Shown here piece by piece: positions 35,328 through 44,626 of a stretch of 64,000 nt of DNA. Made by a program: the position numbers and the translations under genes. This DNA comes from Novosphingopyxis iocasae. GTDB taxonomy: Bacteria; Pseudomonadota; Alphaproteobacteria; Sphingomonadales; Sphingomonadaceae. Under the pieces are notes generated by a model, which was not told where the DNA came from, did no database searches, and worked only from the letters and a program-made list of their open reading frames with translations. Numbering within the stretch: the first letter of the stretch is position 1; the number at the start of each line of letters is the position of its first letter. The stretch lies in contig NZ_CP060495.1 of the NCBI RefSeq assembly GCF_014334095.1, forward strand, positions 2,379,001-2,443,000, in the 5' to 3' direction.

Positions 35328-36752
35328 ATGAGTTCCCTGGGACCTAGGCTCGATCTACGCCAGTCCCAGTCGCTGGTGATGACCCCGCAGTTGCAGCAGG
35401 CGATCAAGCTGCTCGCGCTAAGCAATCTCGAGGTCGAGGCCTATTTGAACGATGCGCTGGAGCGCAATCCGCTGCTCGCCAGCGAAAGCCGCGGCGGCGA
35501 GCAGGAGCAGGCGGTGCGCGATGCACCGGCGGAAGCGCGCGCTGACGAGGGCGTGGACCCGGTGGAAGCGCGAGGCGAGCGTGCAGAGCATTTCGGTTCG
35601 CCCGGCAGCGGCGGTTCGCTACCATCGGCAGAGCCCGGCGAGGGCCCGGATTTCGACCGGATGGCATCGCCCGAGCCGACGTTGCACGAACATCTCGAGG
35701 CGCAGGCCAACGCCCATTTCGGCCCCGTCGACCGCGCCATCGCGCTCGCGCTGATCGAACAGATCGACGCCGCTGGATATCTCGGCGAAAGCGTGGATGT
35801 CATCGCCGCGCGGCTGGGGATCGAAGAGGAGGAGGTCGAGCGGGTGCTCGGCGAGGTGCAATTGTTCGATCCCACTGGGGTAGGCGCGCGCAACCTGGCC
35901 GAATGCCTAGCCATCCAGGCGCGCGAGGCGGATCGTTTCGATCCCTGCATGGCAATGCTGATCGGCCATCTCGATCTGCTCGCCAAGGGTGATTTCACGC
36001 GGTTGAAGCGCTTGTGCGGGGCGGATGACGAGGACTTCGCCGAAATGGTGGCGGAGCTTCGCGAATATGACCCCAAGCCCGGTTCGCGCTTTGACAGCGA
36101 GACGCTGCCGCCGGTGGTGCCTGATATTTTCATCCGGCAGCATGCGGGCGGCTGGCGCGTCGAACTGAACGAGGCGAACCTGCCGCGCCTGTTGGTGGAC
36201 CGCCAGTATCAGGCCGATCTGGAAGCCGGTGCAGACAAGGCGACGAAGAGCTGGATCGGCGAATGCCTCAGCGAAGCGCATTGGTTGATCAAAGCGCTCG
36301 ATCAGCGGCAACGCACCATCGTAAAGGTGTCGAGTGCCATTCTGAAGCGGCAGGAAGCCTTCTTCCACAAGGGCGTCACCGCTCTGCGCCCCCTCACGCT
36401 TCGCGAGGTGGCCGAAGACATTGAGATGCACGAAAGCACGGTCAGCCGTGTCACCAGCAACAAATATCTCGCCTGCACACGCGGCGTGTTCGAGCTTAAA
36501 TATTTCTTCTCCAGCGGCGTCGCGTCAGGCGATGCGGGTGAAGCGGCCAGCGCGGAAGCGGTAAAGAGCCATATCGGCAAGCTGATCGATGCGGAGGATG
36601 CCAAGAACATCCTGTCCGACGATCGGCTGTGCGAGCTGTTGAAGGAAAAAGGCTTCGACATTGCCCGCCGTACCGTTGCCAAATATCGCGAGGCAATGGG
36701 ACACGGATCGTCCGTGCAGCGGCGGCGGCAGAAGAAAATGGCGGGGCTGTAA
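35328..36752 (+). CDS. rpoN: RNA polymerase sigma-54 factor
   Basis: A 474-residue sigma-54. Region I is Gln/Leu-rich (LRQSQSLVMTPQLQQA), region II is acidic, and the core-binding and HTH regions follow (EIGHHES-like segment seen as DIEMHESTVSR). The diagnostic RpoN box is ARRTVAKYRE near the C-terminus. It directs transcription from -24/-12 promoters with enhancer-binding proteins. The order lptB-rpoN is classical in proteobacteria. No hpf or ptsN gene follows; a DUF1328 gene is convergent. Confidence 0.95.
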   Translation: MSSLGPRLDLRQSQSLVMTPQLQQAIKLLALSNLEVEAYLNDALERNPLLASESRGGEQEQAVRDAPAEARADEGVDPVEARGERAEHFGSPGSGGSLPSAEPGEGPDFDRMASPEPTLHEHLEAQANAHFGPVDRAIALALIEQIDAAGYLGESVDVIAARLGIEEEEVERVLGEVQLFDPTGVGARNLAECLAIQAREADRFDPCMAMLIGHLDLLAKGDFTRLKRLCGADDEDFAEMVAELREYDPKPGSRFDSETLPPVVPDIFIRQHAGGWRVELNEANLPRLLVDRQYQADLEAGADKATKSWIGECLSEAHWLIKALDQRQRTIVKVSSAILKRQEAFFHKGVTALRPLTLREVAEDIEMHESTVSRVTSNKYLACTRGVFELKYFFSSGVASGDAGEAASAEAVKSHIGKLIDAEDAKNILSDDRLCELLKEKGFDIARRTVAKYREAMGHGSSVQRRRQKKMAGL

Positions 36753-36780
36753 GCGGCCCGCCCTTCGCTTCGCGTGTCTG

Positions 36781-36972
36781 TTAGAGCCGGTCGATCTTGT
36801 CGGTCACCTTCTTCCCGGCGATGAAGCCGAGAACCAGGAAAATCACGAAAAGAACGATCGCGATCACGAACAGCCAGATGGCGATATTGGCGAAGGTGCC
36901 CGCCACGCCCCCGAAGCCGAGGATGGCCGCGACCAGCGCGATGATGAGGCAGAGAATAGCGAGTTTGATCAT
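36781..36972 (-). CDS. DUF1328 small membrane protein
   Basis: A 63-residue protein with two hydrophobic helices (LAILCLIIALVAAILGF and IAIWLFVIAIVLFVIFLVL) joined by a Gly-rich loop, then a short basic/acidic tail. This is the DUF1328/YtjA layout. The function is unknown; relatives are stress-induced in alphaproteobacteria. It ends 28 bp from the convergent rpoN stop. Confidence 0.85.
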   Translation of the reverse strand: MIKLAILCLIIALVAAILGFGGVAGTFANIAIWLFVIAIVLFVIFLVLGFIAGKKVTDKIDRL

Positions 36973-37028
36973 GATGCTGAAAGCCGCGAGCCACGATGCG
37001 GTTCCGCGGCGGCATCGATTGCCTGCGC

Positions 37029-38093
37029 TTAAGTCTCGGCTGTCGGCTGCGGGCGAGGGAACACCAGCCGCGTGACCGCGCCGTCTTCGTTGGAATAGGC
37101 CAGCTGCCCGCCTAGCTGCGCTGCAAAGCCGCGCGCAATCCGCGATCCAAGACCGTGGCCCGCTCGCTCCTCATGATCATCAGGGAAACCGGGGCCGCTG
37201 TCGCGCACCGTCAGCTCGAGCCCGGCAGGGCCCAGATCGCGCAGCATGACGCCGATCTGGCTGGAGGGCTGCTCCGCCACCCCATGCTTCAGGCTGTTGG
37301 TGACGATCTCGGTCACCAGCAGCGACAGCGTCATCATCTTGCCGATATCGAGCCGGACCGGGTCCATCTGCACGTCGAAATGGACGTTCCCGGCACCGCT
37401 GCCTTCGCGCAAATCCTCGCACAGATCGCAGAAATATTTCTCTAGGGACATTTCTACCGCTTCGGGGCGGTAGAGCCGCCGATGGACGCGCGACATGACG
37501 GTGATGCGCCGCTGCGCCTCTTCCATCACGGCCACGGCAGATGCCGGATCGGCCGCAACCCGCCGCTGTTCGAGCGAAAGGAGCGAGGAGACGAAGCTCA
37601 TATTGTTGGCGACGCGGTGCTGCAGTTCCGCGAACATGGCGCGCTGCTGCTCGTAGAGCGAAGAGCTGACGGAGCGTTGCTCGCTCAGGCGTTCGCGGCT
37701 CAGCTCCATATAATGGATCAGCGCGATATCGACCGCCGCGATGAACAGGAAAAAGCAGAGCGCGGTGGCCGCCGGGCCGTCCAGCGCGAAGCTGCGCATC
37801 GGCGCGATGAAGAAGTACCAGCTGGCGATACCCGATAGCGCCGCGCACAGCACGCCGGGCCGCGTTCCGGCCAGGAAGGTGGTCAGGATGATCGCCGGAA
37901 AGAAGGTGATATAGGGAAAGCCGCTGGGCAATATTCTGCCCACCTCGAACCGCACGATCAAAGCGAGCGCGAACGCCGCAACCGCGAACAGCAGTCCCAA
38001 TGTGCCATTGCCCCGCAGCACCCCGCTGATCGTGCGCATCGCGCTGCGGCGAACGGGGCGGCTTCCGGCGGCGCTTTCCTCGACCACCTTCAT
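37029..38093 (-). CDS. HisKA_2-type sensor histidine kinase with DUF4118 membrane domain
   Basis: A 354-residue kinase. Residues about 25-130 hold four membrane helices of the DUF4118 type (FPYITFFPAIILTTFLAG). Next comes a short coiled coil, then a HisKA_2 dimerisation domain with the phospho-His in ELQHRVANNMSFVSSLL near residue 160. The ATPase domain has an N box (EIVTNSLKHG) and a G box (DSGPGFP). This class often acts in alphaproteobacterial general stress or light signalling. No response regulator is adjacent. Its ATG overlaps the stop of the upstream small gene by four bases. Confidence 0.88.
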   Translation of the reverse strand: MKVVEESAAGSRPVRRSAMRTISGVLRGNGTLGLLFAVAAFALALIVRFEVGRILPSGFPYITFFPAIILTTFLAGTRPGVLCAALSGIASWYFFIAPMRSFALDGPAATALCFFLFIAAVDIALIHYMELSRERLSEQRSVSSSLYEQQRAMFAELQHRVANNMSFVSSLLSLEQRRVAADPASAVAVMEEAQRRITVMSRVHRRLYRPEAVEMSLEKYFCDLCEDLREGSGAGNVHFDVQMDPVRLDIGKMMTLSLLVTEIVTNSLKHGVAEQPSSQIGVMLRDLGPAGLELTVRDSGPGFPDDHEERAGHGLGSRIARGFAAQLGGQLAYSNEDGAVTRLVFPRPQPTAET

Positions 38094-38290
38094 TCCGCGT
38101 CTTCCCGCAGCCCGGCGACCTGCATGACGCCCTCGTCAATAGCTGTGCCTTCGGCCCGCACGCGCTTCTCGACCAGATCGACCGGCGTGCGGGAAAGCTC
38201 CAGCTGCCAGCGCGCGCCGTCGTCGGCCACCAGCAGGAAGCCGCCGGGCGCCCGCTTCAGCGTGCCGGTGAGGACGAGCCGGTCGCTCAG
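38090..38290 (-). CDS. Small DUF5818-like protein, probable CTG start
   Basis: A 66-residue open frame with coding character between alanine dehydrogenase and the kinase. It reads [18 protein letters not shown] at the start and has a compact beta-rich layout (LLVADDGARWQLEL, KRVRAEG, VAGLRED), resembling sphingomonad DUF5818 proteins. No ATG, GTG or TTG exists between the upstream in-frame stop and this point. The CTG at 38290 overlaps the ald TGA as CTGA, and its own TGA overlaps the kinase ATG as ATGA. The tight overlaps on both sides favour a real gene with a non-canonical start. Family call is from memory. Confidence 0.65.
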   Translation of the reverse strand: MSDRLVLTGTLKRAPGGFLLVADDGARWQLELSRTPVDLVEKRVRAEGTAIDEGVMQVAGLREDAE

Positions 38291-39402
38291 GCGAGTGCCT
38301 GCGTAACGGGCACATATTCATAGCCGAGATCGTGGGCCACGGCTTCGTAGGTCACCTTGCCGTCCCACACATTGAGGCCCTCGGCGAGATGCGCGTTGCG
38401 CCGCAGCGCTTCCTTCCAGCCAAGTTCCGCGATCTTCATCGTATGCGGCAGGGTCACGTTGTTGAGCGCATAAGTGCTGGTGCGCGCCACGGCCCCGGGC
38501 ATATTGGCCACGCAGTAATGCACCACATCGTCGATCACATAGGTGGGGTCGTCATGCGTCGTCGCCTTGGACGTCTCGAAACAGCCGCCCTGGTCGATCG
38601 CGACGTCGACCAGCACCGCGCCGGGCTGCATCGTCTTCAGCATATCGCGGGTCACCAGCTTGGGCGCCGTGCCGCCGGGGATCAGCACCGCGCCGACGAC
38701 GAGGTCCGCATTGGCGACGCATTCGGCGAGGTTCGCCTTGTTGGAGAAGCGCGTGACCGCGCGCGCCTCGAAATAATTGCCCAGCTTTTCGAGCACTTCC
38801 GGATCGCGGTCGAGGATCGTCACCTGCGCGCCGAGGCCCGCTGCCATCTGCGCCGCGTTGAAGCCGACCACGCCGCCGCCGATGATGGTGACATTGGCCG
38901 GCGCCACGCCGGGCACGCCGCCCAGCAGTACTCCGCGCCCGCCATGCGCCTTCTCCAGCGCGCTTGCGCCGGCCTGCACCGACATGCGGCCCGCCACCTG
39001 GCTCATGGGCTTTAGCAGCGGCAGCTGACCGCCGGGGCCGGTTACGGTTTCATAAGCGATGCAGGTCGCGCCGCTGGCGACCAGATCCTTCGTCTGTTCC
39101 GGATCGGGGGCGAGGTGCAGATAGGTGAACAGGATCTGCCCTTCGCGCAGCATGGCGCGTTCACCGGCCTGCGGTTCCTTCACCTTCACCACCATCTCGG
39201 CTTCGGCGAAGACGGTCTTCGCGTCGGCAACGATGCGCGCGCCGGCGGCCTCATACTCGCGGTCGTGCGAGCCAATGCCTTCGCCCGCCCCGGTTTCCAC
39301 CATTACCTCATGGCCGTGCGCAACCAGTTCGCGCGCGCTTTCGGGCGTCAGGCCGACGCGATATTCGTGATTCTTGATTTCGCGGACGGTTCCGACGAGC
39401 AT
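38287..39402 (-). CDS. ald: Alanine dehydrogenase
   Basis: A 371-residue NAD-dependent L-alanine dehydrogenase, which interconverts alanine and pyruvate plus ammonia. Family blocks are [13 protein letters not shown] at the N-terminus, a catalytic Lys in VKVKEPQ, the His in YLHLAPD, and the Rossmann [11 protein letters not shown] with the Asp that selects NAD. The [13 protein letters not shown] segment is diagnostic. The length is exact. It is the first gene of a run with the small DUF5818-like protein and the kinase. Confidence 0.95.
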   Translation of the reverse strand: MLVGTVREIKNHEYRVGLTPESARELVAHGHEVMVETGAGEGIGSHDREYEAAGARIVADAKTVFAEAEMVVKVKEPQAGERAMLREGQILFTYLHLAPDPEQTKDLVASGATCIAYETVTGPGGQLPLLKPMSQVAGRMSVQAGASALEKAHGGRGVLLGGVPGVAPANVTIIGGGVVGFNAAQMAAGLGAQVTILDRDPEVLEKLGNYFEARAVTRFSNKANLAECVANADLVVGAVLIPGGTAPKLVTRDMLKTMQPGAVLVDVAIDQGGCFETSKATTHDDPTYVIDDVVHYCVANMPGAVARTSTYALNNVTLPHTMKIAELGWKEALRRNAHLAEGLNVWDGKVTYEAVAHDLGYEYVPVTQALA

Positions 39403-39504
39403 GACGTGTTCCTCGAACAGACTGAATTGGTATCGCCGCTGTAGCGCGCGCCGTAACGGAATGCGACTCCGAAGCTGTTACTTTGTTTCAGCCTGCCGAA
39501 ATTT

Positions 39505-40620
39505 TCATTGCGCAGGACTTTCGCGGATCGGCACCGGGATGTTGCAGATATCCGCGCCCCCTGCGGGCACGTTGAAGAACGGATCGCGCCGGTTCGCGCG
39601 CGCCTCGGCATAGCGCGCAAAGGTGGAGCTTTCAGTGGAAAGATACTGAAAATTAGGCCGCTGGGCTTCCGGCAGCTCGGAGGCCAGCCGGACCGAAACG
39701 ATCGGCGTGCGCTCTTCCGGGTTCTCATAAAAACCCAGATCCCCGGTGCCGCGCGGCAGGCTGGAAAGATTTTCCATGCCCTCGATCACCCGCCCGACCA
39801 GCGCAATGTTCCTGTCCAGATGCCGCGGCGCCTGTCCAATCACGGTGTAGAGTTCCGCGCCCGTCCCCGTGTCCGGCGAGAGATTGCGGCCAACGCCGAC
39901 CATGCCGTAGCAATGGACGGGCCAGTAAGACGGAACTGTCCCATCCTCGGCGCCTGTTGCGTCACTGGCGATTGGCCAGCCTAGCAGGTGACCCGAAATC
40001 GCCGCATAGGGGTCGGGGAAATCCGGCAAAATCGGTTCGAAAAGCGCAGCGGTATCGCCACTTTCGATTTTTTGTTCGAGATTTGGAGAATTTGGTAGCT
40101 CGAGATCGGCGGCGTTCAGCGCATTTCTTAAAAAGAAGTAGGCGAGTGACTGCCAAGCCAAATCATGTTGGTTGGCTATTTCGGGAACGAATACACGTTG
40201 CGCCACATACTCGCTCTCCGGCACGGTCTCCAACCCATCCGGCAGCGGTTTCTTCTCGGTCGCATCGCCCCATTGCACGACATAATTGTCCTGCACGCGG
40301 TTCACGCTGGTGCCGTCCCACCAATGCGCCTCTGCTAGCTTGCGGATGTTGCCGATCCACCCTTGCGAAAACGGCGGTGGCATCAGCTGAATTACGACGC
40401 GGCGCGGCTTGCCGTCGCGGGCCGGCGCAAGATCCATCACCAGCAGGTCCTCCGGCGCGATCGTCACCCATTCGGACGACTGTGCCTGACCCACGAGCTC
40501 GCCGGGCGAGGGATAGGTTTTCGCTTCGTCCTGTGCGGAGGAGACAGCAGGCGCGAACAGCATCGCACCCAGCAGGGCAGCGGCAAGGGCGGGGCGGACG
40601 CAGCGAGCTGACAAAATCAT
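39505..40620 (-). CDS. Exported cyclophilin-type peptidylprolyl isomerase
   Basis: A 371-residue protein with a signal peptide (hydrophobic at about 9-25, cleavage near SSAQD). A cyclophilin-like fold is split by a large insertion. The first strands are RRVVIQLMPP with GWIGNIRKLAEAHWWDGTSVNRV, corresponding to the start of the cyclophilin barrel and its phenylalanine/arginine segment. The later VHCYGMVGVGRNL and TGAELYTVIGQAPRHLDRN match the substrate-binding GTGGxS/AxFxI region. It should act on periplasmic proteins; several active-site residues are replaced, so catalysis is uncertain. The Met at 40620 begins the signal peptide. Confidence 0.8.
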   Translation of the reverse strand: MILSARCVRPALAAALLGAMLFAPAVSSAQDEAKTYPSPGELVGQAQSSEWVTIAPEDLLVMDLAPARDGKPRRVVIQLMPPPFSQGWIGNIRKLAEAHWWDGTSVNRVQDNYVVQWGDATEKKPLPDGLETVPESEYVAQRVFVPEIANQHDLAWQSLAYFFLRNALNAADLELPNSPNLEQKIESGDTAALFEPILPDFPDPYAAISGHLLGWPIASDATGAEDGTVPSYWPVHCYGMVGVGRNLSPDTGTGAELYTVIGQAPRHLDRNIALVGRVIEGMENLSSLPRGTGDLGFYENPEERTPIVSVRLASELPEAQRPNFQYLSTESSTFARYAEARANRRDPFFNVPAGGADICNIPVPIRESPAQ

Positions 40621-40698
40621 GACAATGAACGTGGCACAAACCCGCGCCTTGCGAAAGCGTGTGCGAACGATTAGAGGCAGCGCCTTCCAGCGATATGC

Positions 40699-40789
40699 GG
40701 AGCGGTGGCCGAGTGGTCGAAGGCGCTCGCCTGGAAAGTGAGTATACGGCAAAACCGTATCGAGGGTTCGAATCCCTCCCGCTCCGCCA
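40699..40789 (+). tRNA. tRNA-Ser, anticodon GGA
   Basis: A 91-base class II tRNA. The acceptor stem GGAGCGG (40699-40705) pairs with CCGCTCC (40779-40785), with discriminator G and encoded CCA. The anticodon stem CTCGC/GTGAG encloses the loop CTGGAAA, giving anticodon GGA at 40733-40735, which reads UCC and UCU. A long variable arm (TATACGG...CCGTATC) is typical of tRNA-Ser, and the T arm has GGTTCGAATCC. It is on the plus strand, between the isomerase gene and the ABC operon. Confidence 0.96.
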
Positions 40790-41091
40790 GCTGCTTTTCC
40801 AGCCTGTTTCGTACTCTTCCGCAAGCCCGCGCGGTTTTCGGTCTGGTTTGCTCCCTTTCGCTTCTGCTTCAATTGATGGCAATCATGAGGGTGCGGATGG
40901 CTGCGGCCCGCATGCATCATACCGACGCGGCAGGCCGGCACCGGTTCATCCTCGAACGCTGAGCAGGGGCTGATCTTGATATTGCCGGCGAGCGCGTGCT
41001 CCATCGCGGTTCCGAAGTAAGCGCGCGTCAGAGCGCGGTGCCGGAACCCTTGTCTGTGGGCGGGGAGAGGCGATGCACTGACATGCTGCTC
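40790..41091. other. Gap after tRNA-Ser
   Basis: About 300 bp between the tRNA and the end of the ABC permease gene. Short open frames cross it, including ones running through the tRNA, but none shows a family motif or ribosome-binding site. Sites just 3' of tRNA genes are common integration points; no direct repeat of the tRNA end was noticed here. Confidence 0.4.
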
Positions 41092-42471
41092 TCATGCATT
41101 TCGTGATCGCCCGCTGACGCGGTTCAGTTGGACCATGCCGACTGCCAGCGCCAGCAAGGCGATGATAGCGAGCGCCAGCAAGGCCCCGGCCTCCAGCGTT
41201 CCGGCGTGATCGCGCGGCGCGTAGCGTGGGATTTGCGAGAAATCGGCGCGGGTGAAGGGGCGGTCGTTGAACAGATAGGGGTAATAGAATTGGCGCAATC
41301 GCTGGTGGAAGGCAGCGATGCTGTCCTGATAGGCGAGCTGCCCTGCGATGTCGGTGTCGGCGAGCCGGTGCAGCACGTTCATGGTGCCTACGCCGGGCAG
41401 GACGAAACCGAGCGAGCGCGTCATATCCTCTCGCTTGGCCAGGCTGGCGCGATAAGCTGCGACATGTTCTGCCACCGCCTCGTCCCCGACCTGATGCATG
41501 GCATAATACCATTTCCAGTGGAAACGCCCCTCAAACTCTTCCTTCCCGCGCCATTCGGGATGGCCCGCGAGGAAGCGCTCGAAGGTCTGCTCCTTGGGAA
41601 TGTCCCAGCCGCTATGGACGATTTCACGCTGGGCCAAAGTGAGGTCGATCCCCTTGGCAACCGGCACGCCGCGCGCGATGGCCGCATTGGCCAGGGTCGG
41701 CAGGATAAGGGTGAGCACGATCCAACAGCCGATCATGACCGCCGCTGCGGTGGAGGAGGTGCGCAGACGCCCCCCGATCAGCATATTGAGGCCGAACCAG
41801 AATGCCGCGTACAGCGCCGCAGTCAGCAACATGATGGTGATCCCCGTTGCCGGCGCCGCCATCACAAGCCCGCCCACCACCAGCGGCAGGCCGAGCGCGA
41901 TCAGCACGGCAGCGTAGCGCAGGCCGACGCGGCGGCGCCATAATCCGCCGCCCGGTAGCGACAGCAGCAAGCGCAGCCGTCCCGTCTCCCGCTCGCCCGT
42001 CACCAGATCATGTCCAAGAGCGATGATCACCAGGGGCATCAGATAGATCAGTACAAACGCCCAGTCGAACACGCCGGGAAGCGCCAGTTCGGGATTATAG
42101 GTTTCCGAATCGTAGAGCTGGGCCTGCAGTCCGAGCACACGGACGCGCAGCACATAGGGCTGCAGATCGCGCTGGCCGATCGCCGCGAAGGAGAGCGGCG
42201 GCGGCGGGTCCTGCGTCAGCATGAAGGCGTAATAGGCGTTGTAGCCGGCCTCGCCCTCCGGCCCGGCATTGGCTTTTTCGACCGCGGCGAGATCGCGCGC
42301 CTGCTCGGCCGCCACCCGCTCAATGGTTGCGCGCTGGTTCTGGATTTCTGCTATCCCGGCCCAGACTGCAGCGCTGGACAGAAGCAGCAGCAGGATCAGC
42401 GCCAGCAGGTTTCGCCCGGAGCGCAGCAGCAGGCGCAGCTCGGCAGTCAAGATCGACATGGAAGCGCTCAT
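41092..42471 (-). CDS. ABC-2 type permease with DUF3526
   Basis: A 459-residue inner-membrane protein of the DUF3526 permease family. One helix lies at about 20-40. A large periplasmic loop follows (to about 135), then several helices at 136-290, a second periplasmic region (about 270-420) and a last helix near 435. It forms an ABC-2 export channel together with the next permease and the ATPase. The start overlaps the upstream permease stop by four bases. Substrate is unknown. The genetic link to a TonB receptor is described with that gene. Confidence 0.85.
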   Translation of the reverse strand: MSASMSILTAELRLLLRSGRNLLALILLLLLSSAAVWAGIAEIQNQRATIERVAAEQARDLAAVEKANAGPEGEAGYNAYYAFMLTQDPPPPLSFAAIGQRDLQPYVLRVRVLGLQAQLYDSETYNPELALPGVFDWAFVLIYLMPLVIIALGHDLVTGERETGRLRLLLSLPGGGLWRRRVGLRYAAVLIALGLPLVVGGLVMAAPATGITIMLLTAALYAAFWFGLNMLIGGRLRTSSTAAAVMIGCWIVLTLILPTLANAAIARGVPVAKGIDLTLAQREIVHSGWDIPKEQTFERFLAGHPEWRGKEEFEGRFHWKWYYAMHQVGDEAVAEHVAAYRASLAKREDMTRSLGFVLPGVGTMNVLHRLADTDIAGQLAYQDSIAAFHQRLRQFYYPYLFNDRPFTRADFSQIPRYAPRDHAGTLEAGALLALAIIALLALAVGMVQLNRVSGRSRNA

Positions 42472-43886
42472 CGTGCGCTCCTCCCGATACGCCGCGCAGC
42501 AAAGGCGGCAAGCCCGGCCAGCGCGGCAATCCAGCCGAGCAGGACTGCGAACGGCCAGATGATGTCTGCTGGCCGCCCAAGCGGGTTGGCCGGTTCATAG
42601 GAGAAGCGCGGCACCTTTTGCCAATTTGCGGCAGAGATGCGCGGGTCGTCGCCCTCGATGCTCGGAAGCAGTTCGGCCTGCATCCGGTTCAGCTGCTGAA
42701 CGAAATCGTAGCGGAAGCTCTCCGCCTGATTGAGAAAGTCGTAATGCGCGGCCGGGTCGCTGCCCGCCAGCGCCATTGATAACTGGCGGATGGCGATCAT
42801 GGGGCTGAGCGCCGAAAAGGCGTGGACGAAGGCGTTCTGCTCGTTCTCACTGCCAATCTGGCGGTCTGCCGCATCGGCATAGATCTGTGTGGTCAGACGC
42901 TCGCCTTCGATGCTGACGAGCCCGGCATATTGCACCGGCAGTTCCTCGACCGTTGCCACCCCATAGCGGGCGAGAACGCGGTCTCGGAAATCGTTGAAAT
43001 AGGGATCGTCCGGATCATGGCTGTCGCCGATTTTTAGAAGGTCACGGTGGAGCGCGATTTCGGTTTCGATCTTGGTTGCAAGCTGGCTTTGCGCAGAGGC
43101 CGCTTCGGGCAGCGCGCGGGGCAGAAGGATGACGGTGACCATCCAGAGGCCGACGAGGATGGCGAGCGCATCGCGCGGCCGGGCGGCGAGAGCGGAAACC
43201 ACGACGCCGAGCGCCGCCCACAGCAGCAGCCACGCGCCATAGCCGAGGATCATCAGCAGCGCGCTGGCCCCATCCGCTGCGCCGTTGGCGGCAAAGGCGA
43301 CGAGCACGGCGAAGGCGGGCAGGCCCACCGCCAGCGCTATGGCGCCATGGCCGAGCAGTTTGCCGGCAATCACGCTGCGTCCGCTAACGCCCTGCGCCAG
43401 CATGAGCCTGAGCGTGGCGCGTTCCTTCTCCCGCGCCACGCTCGCAAAGGCGAGGAAGATGAGGAGCAGCGGTGCCAGCGTCTGTAGCACGAAGGCCGGG
43501 GTCAGCTGGCCGAAGCGCAGCAATAGAGAGGATTGGCGTGCCTCGGCGAAATTCGCACTGTTCTGGCGGTGTCCCTCGAGGAAGATCGTATTGCCGGTGA
43601 AACTGTCCACGCCCGCATCGAAAAAGGCGAGCGGGGCGATCGGGCGGAACACGAACTGGCCGTAATGGACCATGCGGTGGGGATGGCGATTGGGCTGGGC
43701 ATCGAAGTCCGTATCGACGCTCGCCTGATAGCGTTCGCGATCCGCTTCGATCGCGCTGCGCCGTTCGAGACTGGTAAAGCTGGAAACAAGGATAAGGAGG
43801 ACGAGAAGCGCGCTGGCGATCAGGCCGGCACGGTTGCGCGCCAGCACACGCCACTCTTCACGCGCGATCAGCATCGCGGTGTTCAT
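42468..43886 (-). CDS. ABC-2 type permease, DUF3526-like
   Basis: A 472-residue permease of the same type as its neighbour. A first helix lies near 20-40, a long periplasmic loop reaches to about 165, then a cluster of membrane helices (LLLIFLAFASVAREKERATL and onward to about 290), a second large loop, and a C-terminal helix (IIWPFAVLLGWIAAL). The segment SVAREKERATLRLM is the cytosolic coupling region toward the ATPase. The Met at 43886 overlaps the ATPase stop by four bases, which decides the start despite an open frame further upstream. Confidence 0.85.
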   Translation of the reverse strand: MNTAMLIAREEWRVLARNRAGLIASALLVLLILVSSFTSLERRSAIEADRERYQASVDTDFDAQPNRHPHRMVHYGQFVFRPIAPLAFFDAGVDSFTGNTIFLEGHRQNSANFAEARQSSLLLRFGQLTPAFVLQTLAPLLLIFLAFASVAREKERATLRLMLAQGVSGRSVIAGKLLGHGAIALAVGLPAFAVLVAFAANGAADGASALLMILGYGAWLLLWAALGVVVSALAARPRDALAILVGLWMVTVILLPRALPEAASAQSQLATKIETEIALHRDLLKIGDSHDPDDPYFNDFRDRVLARYGVATVEELPVQYAGLVSIEGERLTTQIYADAADRQIGSENEQNAFVHAFSALSPMIAIRQLSMALAGSDPAAHYDFLNQAESFRYDFVQQLNRMQAELLPSIEGDDPRISAANWQKVPRFSYEPANPLGRPADIIWPFAVLLGWIAALAGLAAFAARRIGRSAR

Positions 43887-44626
43887 GCTGCGGCTCCCGC
43901 CTGCGTATAATGGTCGTGCAAAGCGTTGAGATCGAAGCGCGCACCGCTGGTGCTGGCCGCACGCTCTTCCTCGATACGGCCCTTGCCCAGAAAACCGATC
44001 CGGTCCGCGATGTCGACGGCACTGACGATGTCGTGCGTTACCATCAGCACGGCAACCTCGCGTTCGCGTGCGGCATCGAGCAGCTGGTTGAATTCCAGCA
44101 CGGCGCGCGGATCGAGGCCCGAAGTCGGCTCGTCTAGCAACAGCACGGGGACATCGCGCGCCAAGGCCAGCGCGATCGCGACCTTCTGGCGCATTCCCTT
44201 GGAGAAGCCGGACAGCCGCTTGTCCCACGCCGCCGGGGCAAGGCCGACGGATGTCAGCGCGTCATCGATTGCTGCGGGGTCCCGGTCGGCTTTGGCAAGG
44301 GCCAGGAAATACCCGATATTCTCCCGCGCGGTGAGGTGATCGTAGAGCGCCACATTTTCCGGCACATAAGCCATGGCTGCGCGCGCGGCGCGCGGATCGG
44401 CCACCGGGTCGATGCCGCATACGCGCACCGTGCCCGCTTCGGGCGTGAGGAAGCCCAGCAGCGCGGAAAGGGTCGTCGATTTGCCCGCGCCGTTGCCGCC
44501 CAGAAGCGCGTAGATTTCCCCGCGGCCCACCGTCAGGTCCAGCCCGTGGAGCACCGCATTCGCGCCATAGCTGTGATGCAGCCCGGTGATCGCGATCGCC
44601 GGATCGGTTTGGGTCATGTTGCTCAT
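43883..44626 (-). CDS. ABC-2 transporter ATP-binding protein
   Basis: A 247-residue ATPase of the DrrA/NatA class. Walker A is GGNGAGKST, the Q-loop region is YVPENVALYDHL, the signature is FSKGMRQKV (altered LSGGQ, normal for this class), Walker B is VLLLDEPTSGLDP, and the H-loop is VTHD. It powers the two DUF3526-type permeases encoded downstream. Its ATG at 44626 overlaps the stop of the TonB receptor gene (TGATG); a second Met three codons on is possible. Confidence 0.9.
   Translation of the reverse strand: MSNMTQTDPAIAITGLHHSYGANAVLHGLDLTVGRGEIYALLGGNGAGKSTTLSALLGFLTPEAGTVRVCGIDPVADPRAARAAMAYVPENVALYDHLTARENIGYFLALAKADRDPAAIDDALTSVGLAPAAWDKRLSGFSKGMRQKVAIALALARDVPVLLLDEPTSGLDPRAVLEFNQLLDAAREREVAVLMVTHDIVSAVDIADRIGFLGKGRIEEERAASTSGARFDLNALHDHYTQAGAAA

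Noticed and set aside
37000-37005. GGAACC upstream of the DUF1328 gene as an EcfG -35 box
   Set aside because: A matching -10 would lie only about a dozen bases before the start codon, leaving no room for a leader and ribosome-binding site.
40705-40962. Open frames running through the tRNA-Ser gene
   Set aside because: They cross a structurally perfect tRNA and match nothing.
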